Source of the DNA: Velthaea sp965214335
Lineage (GTDB): Bacteria > Vulcanimicrobiota > Vulcanimicrobiia > Vulcanimicrobiales > Vulcanimicrobiaceae
Length of the DNA stretch: 64,000 nucleotides
Direction of reading: 5' to 3'
NCBI GenBank assembly: GCA_965214335.1
Contig: CBDCBO010000014.1
Span: 1-64,000 of the forward strand
In this document: piece after piece, positions 8,710-16,936 of the stretch
How positions within the stretch are numbered: the stretch's first letter is position 1
Layout of the letters: each line of letters begins with the position of its first letter
Program-made: the position numbers and the translations under genes
Notes under the pieces: generated by a model
Seen by the model: the letters and a program-made list of their open reading frames with translations, nothing else
What the model was told of the DNA's origin: nothing
Database searches by the model: none

Positions 8710-9743
8710 CCGCCCAAACGACGGCCGGCCGCGACAACCGGCAACCCGCACTCGAACTGATCGGCATTGCCAAACGGTTCGGCTCCACCGAGGTTTTGGC
8801 GGGCATCGATCTCGCGGTTGCGGCCGGTGACTTCGTCGTGTTCGTCGGGCCTTCGGGCTGCGGCAAATCAACGTTATTGCGCATCATTGCGGGCCTCGAA
8901 GATCAATCGTCGGGCCATCTGCGGATCGCCGGCACCAGCGCCGACAACGTACCGCCCGCGAAACGCGGCATCGCAATGGTTTTTCAGAGCTACGCGCTGT
9001 ATCCGCATCTCAACGTCGCCGATAACATGAGTTTGGCGCTCAAGCAAGAGCGCATCGCGCGCGCTGAGATTGCGCGCCGTGTGAACGCCGCCGCCGCACT
9101 ACTGGAACTTAGCGGTCTGCTCGACCGCCGGCCCGCCCAGTTGTCAGGCGGACAGCGGCAAAGAGTCGCGATCGGCCGCGCCATCGTCCGCCAACCGAAG
9201 CTGTTCCTATTCGACGAACCGCTCTCGAATTTAGATGCGGCACTGCGCGTCAACACGCGCATCGAGATCGCCCGGTTGCATCGCACGCTCGGTACCACGA
9301 TGATCTATGTGACGCACGACCAAGTCGAGGCCATGACGTTGGCCGACACGATCGTGGTGCTGCACGCCGGCCGAATCCAGCAAGTCGGACGCCCGATCGA
9401 TCTCTATACGGCACCCGCCAATCGTTTCGTGGCGGGCTTCATCGGCTCACCCACCATGAATTTTGTGGGCGGCGACGACGCCCGGCGGCTGGGAGCGAAA
9501 ACGCTGGGTATCCGGCCCGAACACCTCCGGATCGAGGCCGAACAACCGCGTTGGACGGGCCTCGTTCGCCACGCCGAGCATTTAGGTTCGGACACGTTCC
9601 TGTATGTGACGACGGCGTCCGAGACGGAACTCACCGTGCGCGTCGTGGGTGAAGTCGACGCCCGCATCGGCCACCCCATCGGCATCTCGCCGCTGCCGTC
9701 GGCGGTCCTCCGTTTCGATGCGGACGACCGGCTGATCCGGTGA
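8706..9743 (+). CDS. Sugar ABC transporter ATP-binding protein, MalK/UgpC type
   Basis: The start is taken as GTG 8706, overlapping the preceding stop, giving 345 residues; the open frame runs further upstream only as read-through of the permease region. Visible motifs in order: Walker A GPSGCGKST, Q-loop VFQSYALYPH, signature LSGGQRQR, Walker B LFLFDEPLSNLD, and switch His in YVTHDQ. A C-terminal regulatory (TOBE-like) domain contains LGIRPEHL, typical of MalK-type ATPases and longer than amino-acid transporter ATPases. It energises the sugar importer encoded by the three upstream genes. No transcription regulator is encoded in the operon. Confidence 0.92.
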   Translation: MTAQTTAGRDNRQPALELIGIAKRFGSTEVLAGIDLAVAAGDFVVFVGPSGCGKSTLLRIIAGLEDQSSGHLRIAGTSADNVPPAKRGIAMVFQSYALYPHLNVADNMSLALKQERIARAEIARRVNAAAALLELSGLLDRRPAQLSGGQRQRVAIGRAIVRQPKLFLFDEPLSNLDAALRVNTRIEIARLHRTLGTTMIYVTHDQVEAMTLADTIVVLHAGRIQQVGRPIDLYTAPANRFVAGFIGSPTMNFVGGDDARRLGAKTLGIRPEHLRIEAEQPRWTGLVRHAEHLGSDTFLYVTTASETELTVRVVGEVDARIGHPIGISPLPSAVLRFDADDRLIR

Positions 9744-9793
9744 ACCGCGACGCAGCGAAACGCTAACGGATCCTCGGGTTGAGTGCGCGCGAT

Positions 9794-10192
9794 CTATCGC
9801 GCCGGTGTGCCGAGGATGAGCCGATTGCGCCGATCGAGGAGCGATTCGACTTCACCGAGATAAGCCACGAGCGCTTCCAGGCCGGCAGCCGGTTCGCGAT
9901 CCGCAAGCGTTACGAGTTCACGATCGAGTCCGTGCAATTGCGTTATTTCGGCGGCAGCGGGTGTTGTCTCGTCAAGACTGCGAATCACGCGCTGATCGGC
10001 AAACTGGCAGCGCAAAACCAACCGGTCGAGCGTCTCGGCCGCCGCGCTCGCCGGCTGCAGGCGTTCGCGTACGCGCGCCAACGCCTCGCCGACGTAGGCC
10101 CGAATCTGTTCGTCGGCTAGTCGCCGGTCGTCATCATTCGTATAGTCCGCGTAAGATTCGATTCGCGAGCGCAGAAACGCCAGATCGTCCAT
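9794..10192 (-). CDS. Conserved-looking helical protein of unknown function
   Basis: About 132 residues from ATG 10192; the frame is open a further ten codons upstream. The protein is soluble, acidic and almost all helical, with heptad-like Leu spacing (LVLRCQFADQRVIRSL, LEALVAYLGEVESLLDRR). No domain is recognised. It is transcribed divergently from the cyclase-like gene, with about 37 bp between the starts, so the two may share a control region. Confidence 0.5.
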   Translation of the reverse strand: MDDLAFLRSRIESYADYTNDDDRRLADEQIRAYVGEALARVRERLQPASAAAETLDRLVLRCQFADQRVIRSLDETTPAAAEITQLHGLDRELVTLADREPAAGLEALVAYLGEVESLLDRRNRLILGTPAR

Positions 10193-10229
10193 AGGGTTCC
10201 GAGCATACGACGGCGCAGGCAACCGTCCT

Positions 10230-11384
10230 ATGGCAGTACTCGCCGTGCTCGCCGCGCTGGCCCTCTTGGGTTCGCTCGTTGGACTCGTCGTCGTCGGCCT
10301 GCGCTACCGGGCAGAACAACGTGAGGGCGCACGTGTTCGCGCACTGTTTTCGCGCTACGTTTCGCCGCCGATCGTCGACGAACTTCTGCGGCGTAAAGAT
10401 CCACGGCTGTATTCCGGACGATGCGTATCGGCCACGATCTTGGTCTGCCGCATTTGGAATTTTGCCGGATTCGCCGAAGCGCTGACGCCGCAAGAGTCGC
10501 TGCGCTATCTCAACGAATTCTTTGCCTTGGCCGGAACGTCGATACAAAAGCATCGCGGAATGATCGACAAGTTCTTGGACGACGGCATCATCGGGGTCTT
10601 CGGTGTGCCGCTCGAAGACCCGGCGGCCGAAGAGCATGCGCTGCGCGCGGCGCTCGACATCGTGCGTCTCGTCGACGCGATGGAACGCCACTGGCGCACC
10701 CAAGACCGGCGCGCCTTCAAGGTCGGAATCGGCATTAACTCGGGCGACGTCATCGCGGGCGACGCGGGCTTTGACGAGCGCCGCGAGTTCACCGTCGTGG
10801 GACCGCCGGCGCTCCTCGCGGCGCGACTGCAAGAAGCGACTGAAGAATTGCACGCCTACGTGGTCGCAAGCAGCGCGACGTGCGAAAAAGTGGCCCCACT
10901 ATTTTCGCTCGTGCCGCTCCTACGGCATCCGCTGCCGGGCTTGCGGCACCTCGTCGACGCCCAAATCGTCGTGGGCCTCACACGGGGAAACGATGCGCTG
11001 AGCATGCCGGCCGCCACGGCCTTTAAACACACCACGCTCGAAGCAGCGCCGGCGCCCGAACGCGGTGCGGCGTTGCCCGCGGCGGCGGGCGCGGTGCCGG
11101 CAACGCACCTCCCGAGTCAACCATCGGTTCCGGCCGCACAGCGCATCAGCCGAATGTCGCCGCCGCCACCGGATTTCGCCGCGTTGCCCATTCACGAGCT
11201 TGAAGATCCGCTCGCACCGCTGCGGCCGCGGCGAGCAGCATTCGAAAGCACGACCGACATCCCGTTTTCACTGCGCACCGACGACGCCGACGGGCCGATG
11301 TTCCCGGATCCGCTGCCGCCGCCGCGCCGGCGCGCGACGTACGATGACCGCTCGGGGCCGCCGATCGAACTTCCGCCGGCTTAA
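10230..11384 (+). CDS. Membrane-anchored class III nucleotide-cyclase-like protein, probably catalytically inactive
   Basis: 384 residues: one N-terminal transmembrane helix (about 2-24), a short linker (RALFSRYVSPPIVDELL, the usual lead-in to bacterial cyclase domains), a cyclase homology domain (about 62-225), and a Pro/Ala-rich disordered tail. Compared with active enzymes, the first metal-binding Asp of the LFADIRGFT motif is Arg74 (LVCRIWNFA). The second Asp remains (Asp118 in KFLDDG). The GDTVNLAAR motif has become GPPALLAAR, so the base-specifying position and the transition-state Asn (Leu195) are lost while Arg199 is kept. I infer a pseudo-cyclase, perhaps a nucleotide sensor or scaffold. 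It ends in a 4-bp tail-to-tail overlap with the antiporter gene. Confidence 0.8.
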   Translation: MAVLAVLAALALLGSLVGLVVVGLRYRAEQREGARVRALFSRYVSPPIVDELLRRKDPRLYSGRCVSATILVCRIWNFAGFAEALTPQESLRYLNEFFALAGTSIQKHRGMIDKFLDDGIIGVFGVPLEDPAAEEHALRAALDIVRLVDAMERHWRTQDRRAFKVGIGINSGDVIAGDAGFDERREFTVVGPPALLAARLQEATEELHAYVVASSATCEKVAPLFSLVPLLRHPLPGLRHLVDAQIVVGLTRGNDALSMPAATAFKHTTLEAAPAPERGAALPAAAGAVPATHLPSQPSVPAAQRISRMSPPPPDFAALPIHELEDPLAPLRPRRAAFESTTDIPFSLRTDDADGPMFPDPLPPPRRRATYDDRSGPPIELPPA

Positions 11385-12625
11385 CGTTCGCGCGTCAGCG
11401 GTAAGCGCTTGAGGAACGACTCGATCGTCGCTCCTTGAATTACGAGCGTCACCAGCACCACCGCGAACGTCGCGTCGATAATATGACTGCGGCCTGGAAA
11501 CTCAGCCGGTAAACCCAGCGCGAGCGCAAGCGATAGCGCGCCGCGCATGCCGGCAAAAAATGCCGTCGCACGCCAGCCGGCATGCCCGGTTCCGACGCCC
11601 AATAGCGGCAGCACGCCGAAGGCCAGCATCGCACGCGAGGCAAACACGATGACGATCGCGGTCAAGCTCAGCAGCGGTTCGTGAAATAAACGCGGTATCT
11701 GCAGCAGTAATCCGGTGGCTAAAAAAACGACGGCATTGGCGATGAAAGCGATCACTTCCCAAAAACGGTCGACGTCTTGGGGGTCTTGCGCGGTGAGTAT
11801 GAAGCCGCCCATCGCGCGTAGCGTGATGCCGGCCGCGGCGGTCGCGAACACGCCCGACAAACTCAACGACGTCGCAAGACCATAGGCTAAGAAAGCGAGA
11901 ACGATCGTCGCGGTCAATTCCGCCGACCGGGCCCGCGCACCGCGAATCGCCAGGCCGACGAGCCCGGCCGCCGCGGCGCCCACGGCCGCGCCGCCCACGA
12001 CTCCGATGACCGCTTTCCACGAGACCGCCCAGGTGTCGATTCCCGAGGCATGCGCTGCGAGTGCAAGCGCGATGCCGTAGAGCGCGATGGCCACTCCATC
12101 GTTGGCGAGCGACTCGCCTTCAACGAGCGTAACCAAATCGATCGGGATGTTGAGCCGGCGGAAAATAGCGATCACGCCGACCGGATCGGTTGCTGACACA
12201 ATCGTACCGAACATGAACGCCGCCACCATCGGCAGCTGACCGGTAGCCGAGAGGCCAAGGGCAATAACGCCGGTCGTGAGCAGCACGCCCGGAACCGCTA
12301 AAATCGTTATCGACCAGGCCATCCGCCGCAAGGCGCTCGCATCCATGTTCCAAGCCGCCTCGAAAATAAGCGGCGGTAGAAAGATGAACAAGAGTGCCGG
12401 ACCAAAGGTAAACGGCAGTTCCACCGGCGACGCGCTCGAGATAATTGCGCCGAAGCCGACGAGTGCGACGGCCGCCGGTAAACGTATTCGCTCGGCAACG
12501 ATCGCTACAATCACAGCCGCGCCCAGCAACACGACGAATGCGCTCGTCCCCAGTGCAACGTCGTTCACGCGCGCGTCGGCCAGCCGGACTGCGGTCGTCG
12601 CGAGAACGTCCATGGTGGCGTTCAT
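11381..12625 (-). CDS. Na+/H+ antiporter, CPA1/NhaP family
   Basis: 414 residues with about twelve transmembrane helices. CPA1 hallmarks are visible: FLPPLIFEAAWNMD in an early helix, SATDPVGV, and GESLANDGVA carrying the Asn-Asp pair that binds the cation. Such proteins exchange cytoplasmic Na+ (or K+) for H+ at the inner membrane for pH and salt control. There is no long cytoplasmic regulatory tail, as in the shorter bacterial members. ATG 12625 is the annotated start; a second ATG at 12613 is possible. It stands alone, with the lipoprotein gene upstream on the same strand. Confidence 0.88.
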   Translation of the reverse strand: MNATMDVLATTAVRLADARVNDVALGTSAFVVLLGAAVIVAIVAERIRLPAAVALVGFGAIISSASPVELPFTFGPALLFIFLPPLIFEAAWNMDASALRRMAWSITILAVPGVLLTTGVIALGLSATGQLPMVAAFMFGTIVSATDPVGVIAIFRRLNIPIDLVTLVEGESLANDGVAIALYGIALALAAHASGIDTWAVSWKAVIGVVGGAAVGAAAAGLVGLAIRGARARSAELTATIVLAFLAYGLATSLSLSGVFATAAAGITLRAMGGFILTAQDPQDVDRFWEVIAFIANAVVFLATGLLLQIPRLFHEPLLSLTAIVIVFASRAMLAFGVLPLLGVGTGHAGWRATAFFAGMRGALSLALALGLPAEFPGRSHIIDATFAVVLVTLVIQGATIESFLKRLPLTRER

Positions 12626-12705
12626 GTACGGCGCGCAAGCGCCACTTCATGCAGCCGCCGGGCTCGCGCGAGCGCGGCCTCGACCCACGAATCGTCAGAT
12701 GACGG

Positions 12706-13152
12706 CTATTGTACCCTGAACGTACCCAAGCTCAGCGAGGGATTACAATTACTTCCCGAGTCGTTGAGATAGACGCTGATCGAACTGCCCGGAACGAAGC
12801 TCGTACCCGCGGGCGCTCCACTGGACTGATACACCGGATTTGCAAATGTCGCCGGCGCATTTGGGGACGGCAAAGGGTTGGGCGCGGTTCCCAATATGTT
12901 GAAGAGCACGCTGTTCTGGGTCGAATTATTGACCACATAAACTTGGAAACTGGGCGGCAGCGGCGCGGTGCTGGCGAGCACCACGACGCCGAAGTTGTCG
13001 GGCACGCCGCTCGCATTCGGAGCCGGATAGACGAGCACCGTTCCAATGCCGTTTGGGGGCGTGCATTGGCTTATGGAATTCGAACCGTTCCCGTTACAAC
13101 CCGCCAGCACCAGCGCCAATGCGATCGACAACCCAACCCACGTAGTACGCAC
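12706..13152 (-). CDS. Small lipoprotein of unknown function
   Basis: The start GTG 13152 is preferred over TTG 13158 because a GAGGG ribosome site sits about six bases upstream; this gives 148 residues. The signal peptide ends in a lipobox (LALVLAGC), so the mature protein begins at a lipidated Cys and is probably membrane-anchored. The rest is rich in Asn, Ser, Pro and Val strands with an Ig-like look (IGTVLVYPAPNASGVPDNF), but no family is recognised. The gene lies 80 bp upstream of the antiporter gene on the same strand and could be co-transcribed. Confidence 0.7.
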   Translation of the reverse strand: MRTTWVGLSIALALVLAGCNGNGSNSISQCTPPNGIGTVLVYPAPNASGVPDNFGVVVLASTAPLPPSFQVYVVNNSTQNSVLFNILGTAPNPLPSPNAPATFANPVYQSSGAPAGTSFVPGSSISVYLNDSGSNCNPSLSLGTFRVQ

Positions 13153-13251
13153 CGACAACCCTCGTTGAACAACATGCCTGCGATGACATGGTCATCGTCC
13201 CCCGCGAATCGTTCGGATAGACGAACGCTTACCCGATTCTCATGCTCGTAT

Positions 13252-13581
13252 TCAGGCCGCTTTCCGGCCCGCGTCGTCGCTCGAGTCACTGCCCGCTTTG
13301 CCGCCTTCGATAAGCACGAACTCGCGCACGGGCACGCCGCCTTTGGGCGGCTTTTCGGGCGGATCGCCGGAGATGAGATAGGTGTGGATACAGCCGGCCG
13401 CGCCGCACAATGCGATGAAGCCCCAAACGCCAAAAAAGAAAAACTCCGGTGTCACCGGCCGATGGTGCAGCGCGGCGTTCAGCGGAATGCCGATCGAACA
13501 GCCTAACGCCAACAGGCCCCCCGCCGCGGCGAAGGCGGCGATGTGGAGAAAACTGCGGTCGCGCGGGCGCCGGCTCTTCAT
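13252..13581 (-). CDS. Small membrane protein of unknown function
   Basis: 109 residues from ATG 13581, with an AAGGA ribosome site just upstream (a TTG three bases earlier is less likely). Two transmembrane helices are visible (about 12-32 and 48-66), with a basic N-terminus, then a 45-residue soluble tail containing Pro/Lys and Asp-rich segments (PPEKPPKGG, SDSSDD). No family recognised. It is transcribed divergently from the sigma-factor gene. Confidence 0.55.
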   Translation of the reverse strand: MKSRRPRDRSFLHIAAFAAAGGLLALGCSIGIPLNAALHHRPVTPEFFFFGVWGFIALCGAAGCIHTYLISGDPPEKPPKGGVPVREFVLIEGGKAGSDSSDDAGRKAA

Positions 13582-13681
13582 CAATCCTTAGCGTTAGCCG
13601 GCGCGCTCGCCGAATCCAAGCAGCTTTGGGCTACGTTGACCCTCCGAGGGCTTGCGCCGACCGGCGCGAACCTCGCCGACT

Positions 13682-14215
13682 GTGGAAGATGGGGCACGTC
13701 TCATGGAGCGGATTCGCGCAAGGGATCCTGCCTCGTTCGAACACTTATATGACACCTATCACCGGCTCGTCTTCGGTATCGCGCTACGAATGCTCACTGA
13801 TATGACGATGGCCGAAGACCTGACGCAAACCGTTTTCTTAAAGATTTGGACGTCGCCGGATTCGTTCCGGGAAGGCAACTTTAGCGCGTGGCTATCACGT
13901 GTTACCCGCAATCGCGCCCTTGATGTCTTGCGCAGCCGAGCCGCCCGTTCAGAAGCGGAGATTCCCGCCGATATCGCAATGGACGGCACGATCGACGATG
14001 TCGTCTTCGCCAAGATTGATTCACAGCGCGTGCGCACCGCGCTCGCAGCGTTACCCGACGAGCAACGCTCGGCAATTGAAATGGGATTTTTCGGCGGCAT
14101 AACGCATGAGGAAATCGCGCGCCAGACGGGCATTCCGCTCGGCACGATAAAAACGCGCATCCGTTCCGGGTTGCGGCGTCTACGCGGCGATCTGCAAAGC
14201 GCGGTGTCCCGATGA
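13682..14215 (+). CDS. RNA polymerase sigma factor, ECF family (SigK-like)
   Basis: About 177 residues from GTG 13682; a TTG at 13652 would add ten residues. Region 2 includes FEHLYDTYHRLVFGIALRML and the core-binding/-10 segment AEDLTQTVFLKIW. Region 4 has a helix-turn-helix (GGITHEEIARQTGIPLGTIK then RIRSGLRRLR). Together these are the two domains of an extracytoplasmic-function sigma factor. The gene overlaps the anti-sigma gene by 4 bp (ATGA at 14212), the standard arrangement in which the partner holds the sigma factor inactive until a signal arrives. The regulon cannot be read from the window. Confidence 0.9.
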   Translation: MEDGARLMERIRARDPASFEHLYDTYHRLVFGIALRMLTDMTMAEDLTQTVFLKIWTSPDSFREGNFSAWLSRVTRNRALDVLRSRAARSEAEIPADIAMDGTIDDVVFAKIDSQRVRTALAALPDEQRSAIEMGFFGGITHEEIARQTGIPLGTIKTRIRSGLRRLRGDLQSAVSR

Positions 14216-15006
14216 GCCAGATACCGCCCGATGATGAGGCAATGATGGATTTAGTTGCCGCCTATGCGCTGGGCGTCGTGTCCGCGAGCGAACAGCGTTT
14301 GGTGACCGCCTATATCCTCGAGAATCCCGCCGCTCGGGCGGAGTTCGAGGCGTTGCGCCCGGTCGCCGATCTGATCGGTTTGGCCGCTGAGGAGCCGGTC
14401 GATTCCGCGCGGTCGGCTCGCATCAAGCAGCGCCTCATGGCGACGGTACATGCAGAAGCGAAAGCCGGCGTAACCGCGATCGGTGCCGGGCGCCGGGCCG
14501 GGGCGCGTTCGAGCTGGTTTGCCGGCGCGGGACTAGCTGCCGCGGCAGCGGTCGTGTTCGCGCTCGTGAGTACGATTCAAAACTTTTCGCTGCGCAGCGA
14601 CTTGGCCAATGCCAACGCGCGAGCCGTCGCACTACAAACGCAAATCGCCCAGAATGAACGCGTGCGAACGCGCGACCGCGAAATGGTCGCCGACTTGATC
14701 GCGACGGACGCGCAGCGCTTTGCGGTGCCGCAGGGCCAGGTCGTCAGACATGGTTCGCACCTGTATTTGACGTTGCACTCCCTGCCCGCGCTGCCGCACG
14801 GGAAAGTGTATGAGGCCTGGACGATTGCCAAAGGCTCGAAGACGCCGGCGCCCAGTATCCTCTTCACGCCGAGCGCCGACGGTGTCGCCGTCGTCGCCTT
14901 GCCGGAAAATGCCGAAAATCTCGGCGGCGTTGCGCTGAGCGTCGAGCCCGAGGGTGGAAGTAAGGCGCCGACGTCCAAGCCGACATTCATTCGACCGTTG
15001 ACGTAA
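14212..15006 (+). CDS. Anti-sigma factor, RskA-like, single-pass membrane protein
   Basis: 264 residues. The N-terminal 75 residues (DLVAAYALGVVSASEQRLVTA and a following helix) form an anti-sigma domain of the RskA/zinc-less type; there is no His-x3-Cys-x2-Cys zinc motif. One transmembrane helix lies at about 102-122 (SSWFAGAGLAAAAAVVFAL). A coiled segment follows, then an extracytoplasmic RskA C-terminal domain with the typical VYEAWTIAKGSKTPAP and VVALPENAENLGGVALSVEP strands. It should sequester the sigma factor encoded immediately upstream; release normally needs proteolysis or redox change, not visible here. Confidence 0.88.
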   Translation: MSQIPPDDEAMMDLVAAYALGVVSASEQRLVTAYILENPAARAEFEALRPVADLIGLAAEEPVDSARSARIKQRLMATVHAEAKAGVTAIGAGRRAGARSSWFAGAGLAAAAAVVFALVSTIQNFSLRSDLANANARAVALQTQIAQNERVRTRDREMVADLIATDAQRFAVPQGQVVRHGSHLYLTLHSLPALPHGKVYEAWTIAKGSKTPAPSILFTPSADGVAVVALPENAENLGGVALSVEPEGGSKAPTSKPTFIRPLT

Positions 15007-15026
15007 TTTCTGCCGCCGGGGGATAT

Positions 15027-15845
15027 CTGCTCGAACCGCTTACCCGGTCGACCCGCCGCGACGCGATTGCCTTCGCGGCTCAGCGACCGTACGAGAACAC
15101 GTTCATCCAATGGGTGCTCGAAGGCGGCCACGGCCCCAACGCGGCTGACGAGATCGTCTTGCATCGCGATCGGCACGGCAGTATCACCGGTGCGATTTAT
15201 TTCGGCACGCAACTCGTCGTCGCCGCCGCTGAGACGGCCGCGATCGACGCATTCGCGGTTGAAACGCGCCGCCACCCGGGATTGCGCAGTTTCGTCGGCC
15301 CCAAAACGTGTGTCGACCGGCTGTGGGAGCTGGTGCGGTCGTGGCATCGGCCGCCGGTAATCGCCCGCGCGAAGCAGCCGATTTACGTGATCGTACCCGC
15401 CACCTTGCGCCGAACCGACGATGTCGACGTCCGTTTGGCGACGCTGGCCGATGCCGAACGCGTCATTGAGAACTCCGCCGAAATGATGCTTGGCGAATTG
15501 GGCTACGATCCGCGCGCCAACCGCACGAGTTTCGGCGCGAGCATCCGGCGCGCGATCGCACTTGGCCAGTGGTGGGTGTTCATCGACGAGGGTGAGTTGA
15601 AATTCCAACTCAACGTCGGTGCACGCACCGCTGCTACCGTTCAGTTGCAAGGCGTTTGGACGCCGCCGCTCTTTCGCAAGCACGGTCACGCGTTTCGCGC
15701 GCTCTCGGCAATCGCGCAGCAATTGCTGCTGACGAGTCCCACCCTGTCGTTATACGTCAACGATTTCAATCGTGACGCGATCGCGCTCTACGAACGCGTG
15801 GGCTTCGTACCGAACGGTGAAATGTCCACGTTGCTCTTCGCTTGA
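15027..15845 (+). CDS. GNAT acetyltransferase with N-terminal DUF4081-like domain; likely CTG start
   Basis: The first normal start codon is GTG 15114, but the translation continues upstream in the same frame with clear domain sequence (LEPLTRSTRRDAIAFAAQRP, then YENTF), and no ATG, GTG or TTG lies between the in-frame stop at 14961 and 15114. CTG 15027, just after GGGGGA, gives the expected domain N-terminus; ATT 15006 is another option. The 272-residue product has a DUF4081-type half (to about 120) and a GNAT half with the acetyl-CoA region VQLQGVWTPPLFRKHGHA and the family-typical LYVNDFNRDAIALYERVGF. Substrate unknown. It follows the anti-sigma gene closely and its stop overlaps the next start. 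Confidence 0.78.
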   Translation: MLEPLTRSTRRDAIAFAAQRPYENTFIQWVLEGGHGPNAADEIVLHRDRHGSITGAIYFGTQLVVAAAETAAIDAFAVETRRHPGLRSFVGPKTCVDRLWELVRSWHRPPVIARAKQPIYVIVPATLRRTDDVDVRLATLADAERVIENSAEMMLGELGYDPRANRTSFGASIRRAIALGQWWVFIDEGELKFQLNVGARTAATVQLQGVWTPPLFRKHGHAFRALSAIAQQLLLTSPTLSLYVNDFNRDAIALYERVGFVPNGEMSTLLFA

Positions 15846-16936
15846 GCATCGTCCGCCGCTGCACGATCGACATCGTCATCATCCTCGCGGCGGTGGCGCT
15901 GCGGTCCGCCGCGTTTTCTCCGGCGTGGATCGAGCACACCTACGCCAACGGCGTGTACGCCGGTTTGGCCCGCACGTTCGTGCCGCTCAGCAACCGGCTG
16001 CCGTTCGCGGTCGGCGATCTGCTGCTCATCGCACTCGTCGCCGGACTCGGCACAACCTGGATCGTCGGTCTGCGCCGCAAGCGTTATGCTTGGCCCGTGC
16101 GGACCGGATTGCTCGTCGTACGTACCGCCGCGGTCGCCGCCGTCGTCGTGATTTGGTTCGATGCGGCGTGGGCGCTCAACTATCGTCGCGTTCCGGTGGT
16201 CGGCCGGGTGGCCTTCGACGCGACGCGCGTGACGCCGGCCACGGTCACGGCCTTTAGCAAACGTATCATCGCTGCACTCAACGCGACCGCGCCGCTCGCG
16301 CACGCGCATGCGCCCAGCGAAGAAACCGTCGAGCGCAGCTTGGCCCAAGCATTTGGGCCGGTCGCACGCCGGTTGGGCGACACCTATGACGTTCGCGTAT
16401 CACGACCCAAAACAACGCTCTTGAATTGGTGGTTCGCAACTGCGGGCATCGGCGGAACGTGGAATCCGTTCGCCTACGAAACGATTCTCAACGCCGATTT
16501 CTTGCCGTTCGAACGACCTTTCGCGCTGGCGCACGAGTGGGGGCACGTGGCCGGATTCGGCGATGAAAGCGATGCGAATCTCATTGCCGCGCTCACCACG
16601 CTGCGCTGCGCCGATCCCTTCATCCGCTATTCGGGTTTATTTTGGGCCTATGGGTTTTTGCCCGATGCGGACCGTCAAGCGGTGCCGGTGACACCACTGG
16701 TCGCAGCGGACTTAGCCGCGGCGCGCGCGCGCTTCCTCGCCCACTACAACCCGCAGCTCTTTAGCCTGCAGTGGTTCGTCTATGACAAATATTTGCGCGC
16801 CAATCGAGTGAAGGCCGGCGTCGTGAGCTACTCGCTCTTCGTGCAAGTGTTGGTCGGCACGCCGCTCGACGGCGACGGGCTGCCGGTTTCCCGGCCACCA
16901 CGCAGCGTCACCGCGCGGGCGCAAGCCGCGGGCTAA
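15842..16936 (+). CDS. DUF3810-like membrane protein with HExxH motif
   Basis: 364 residues from TTG 15842, overlapping the previous stop (TTGA). About three membrane segments occupy the first 110 residues; the rest is soluble. It contains AHEWGHVAGFGDESDAN, an HExxH-type zinc-protease motif with a downstream Glu, as in DUF3810 proteins, which are related to zinc metallopeptidases but are not biochemically defined as far as I know. Its position after sigma, anti-sigma and GNAT genes, all in short overlaps, suggests co-transcription; a role in processing a membrane or envelope signal is only a guess. The 3' end overlaps the amidohydrolase gene tail-to-tail by 29 bp. Confidence 0.75.
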   Translation: MSIVRRCTIDIVIILAAVALRSAAFSPAWIEHTYANGVYAGLARTFVPLSNRLPFAVGDLLLIALVAGLGTTWIVGLRRKRYAWPVRTGLLVVRTAAVAAVVVIWFDAAWALNYRRVPVVGRVAFDATRVTPATVTAFSKRIIAALNATAPLAHAHAPSEETVERSLAQAFGPVARRLGDTYDVRVSRPKTTLLNWWFATAGIGGTWNPFAYETILNADFLPFERPFALAHEWGHVAGFGDESDANLIAALTTLRCADPFIRYSGLFWAYGFLPDADRQAVPVTPLVAADLAAARARFLAHYNPQLFSLQWFVYDKYLRANRVKAGVVSYSLFVQVLVGTPLDGDGLPVSRPPRSVTARAQAAG

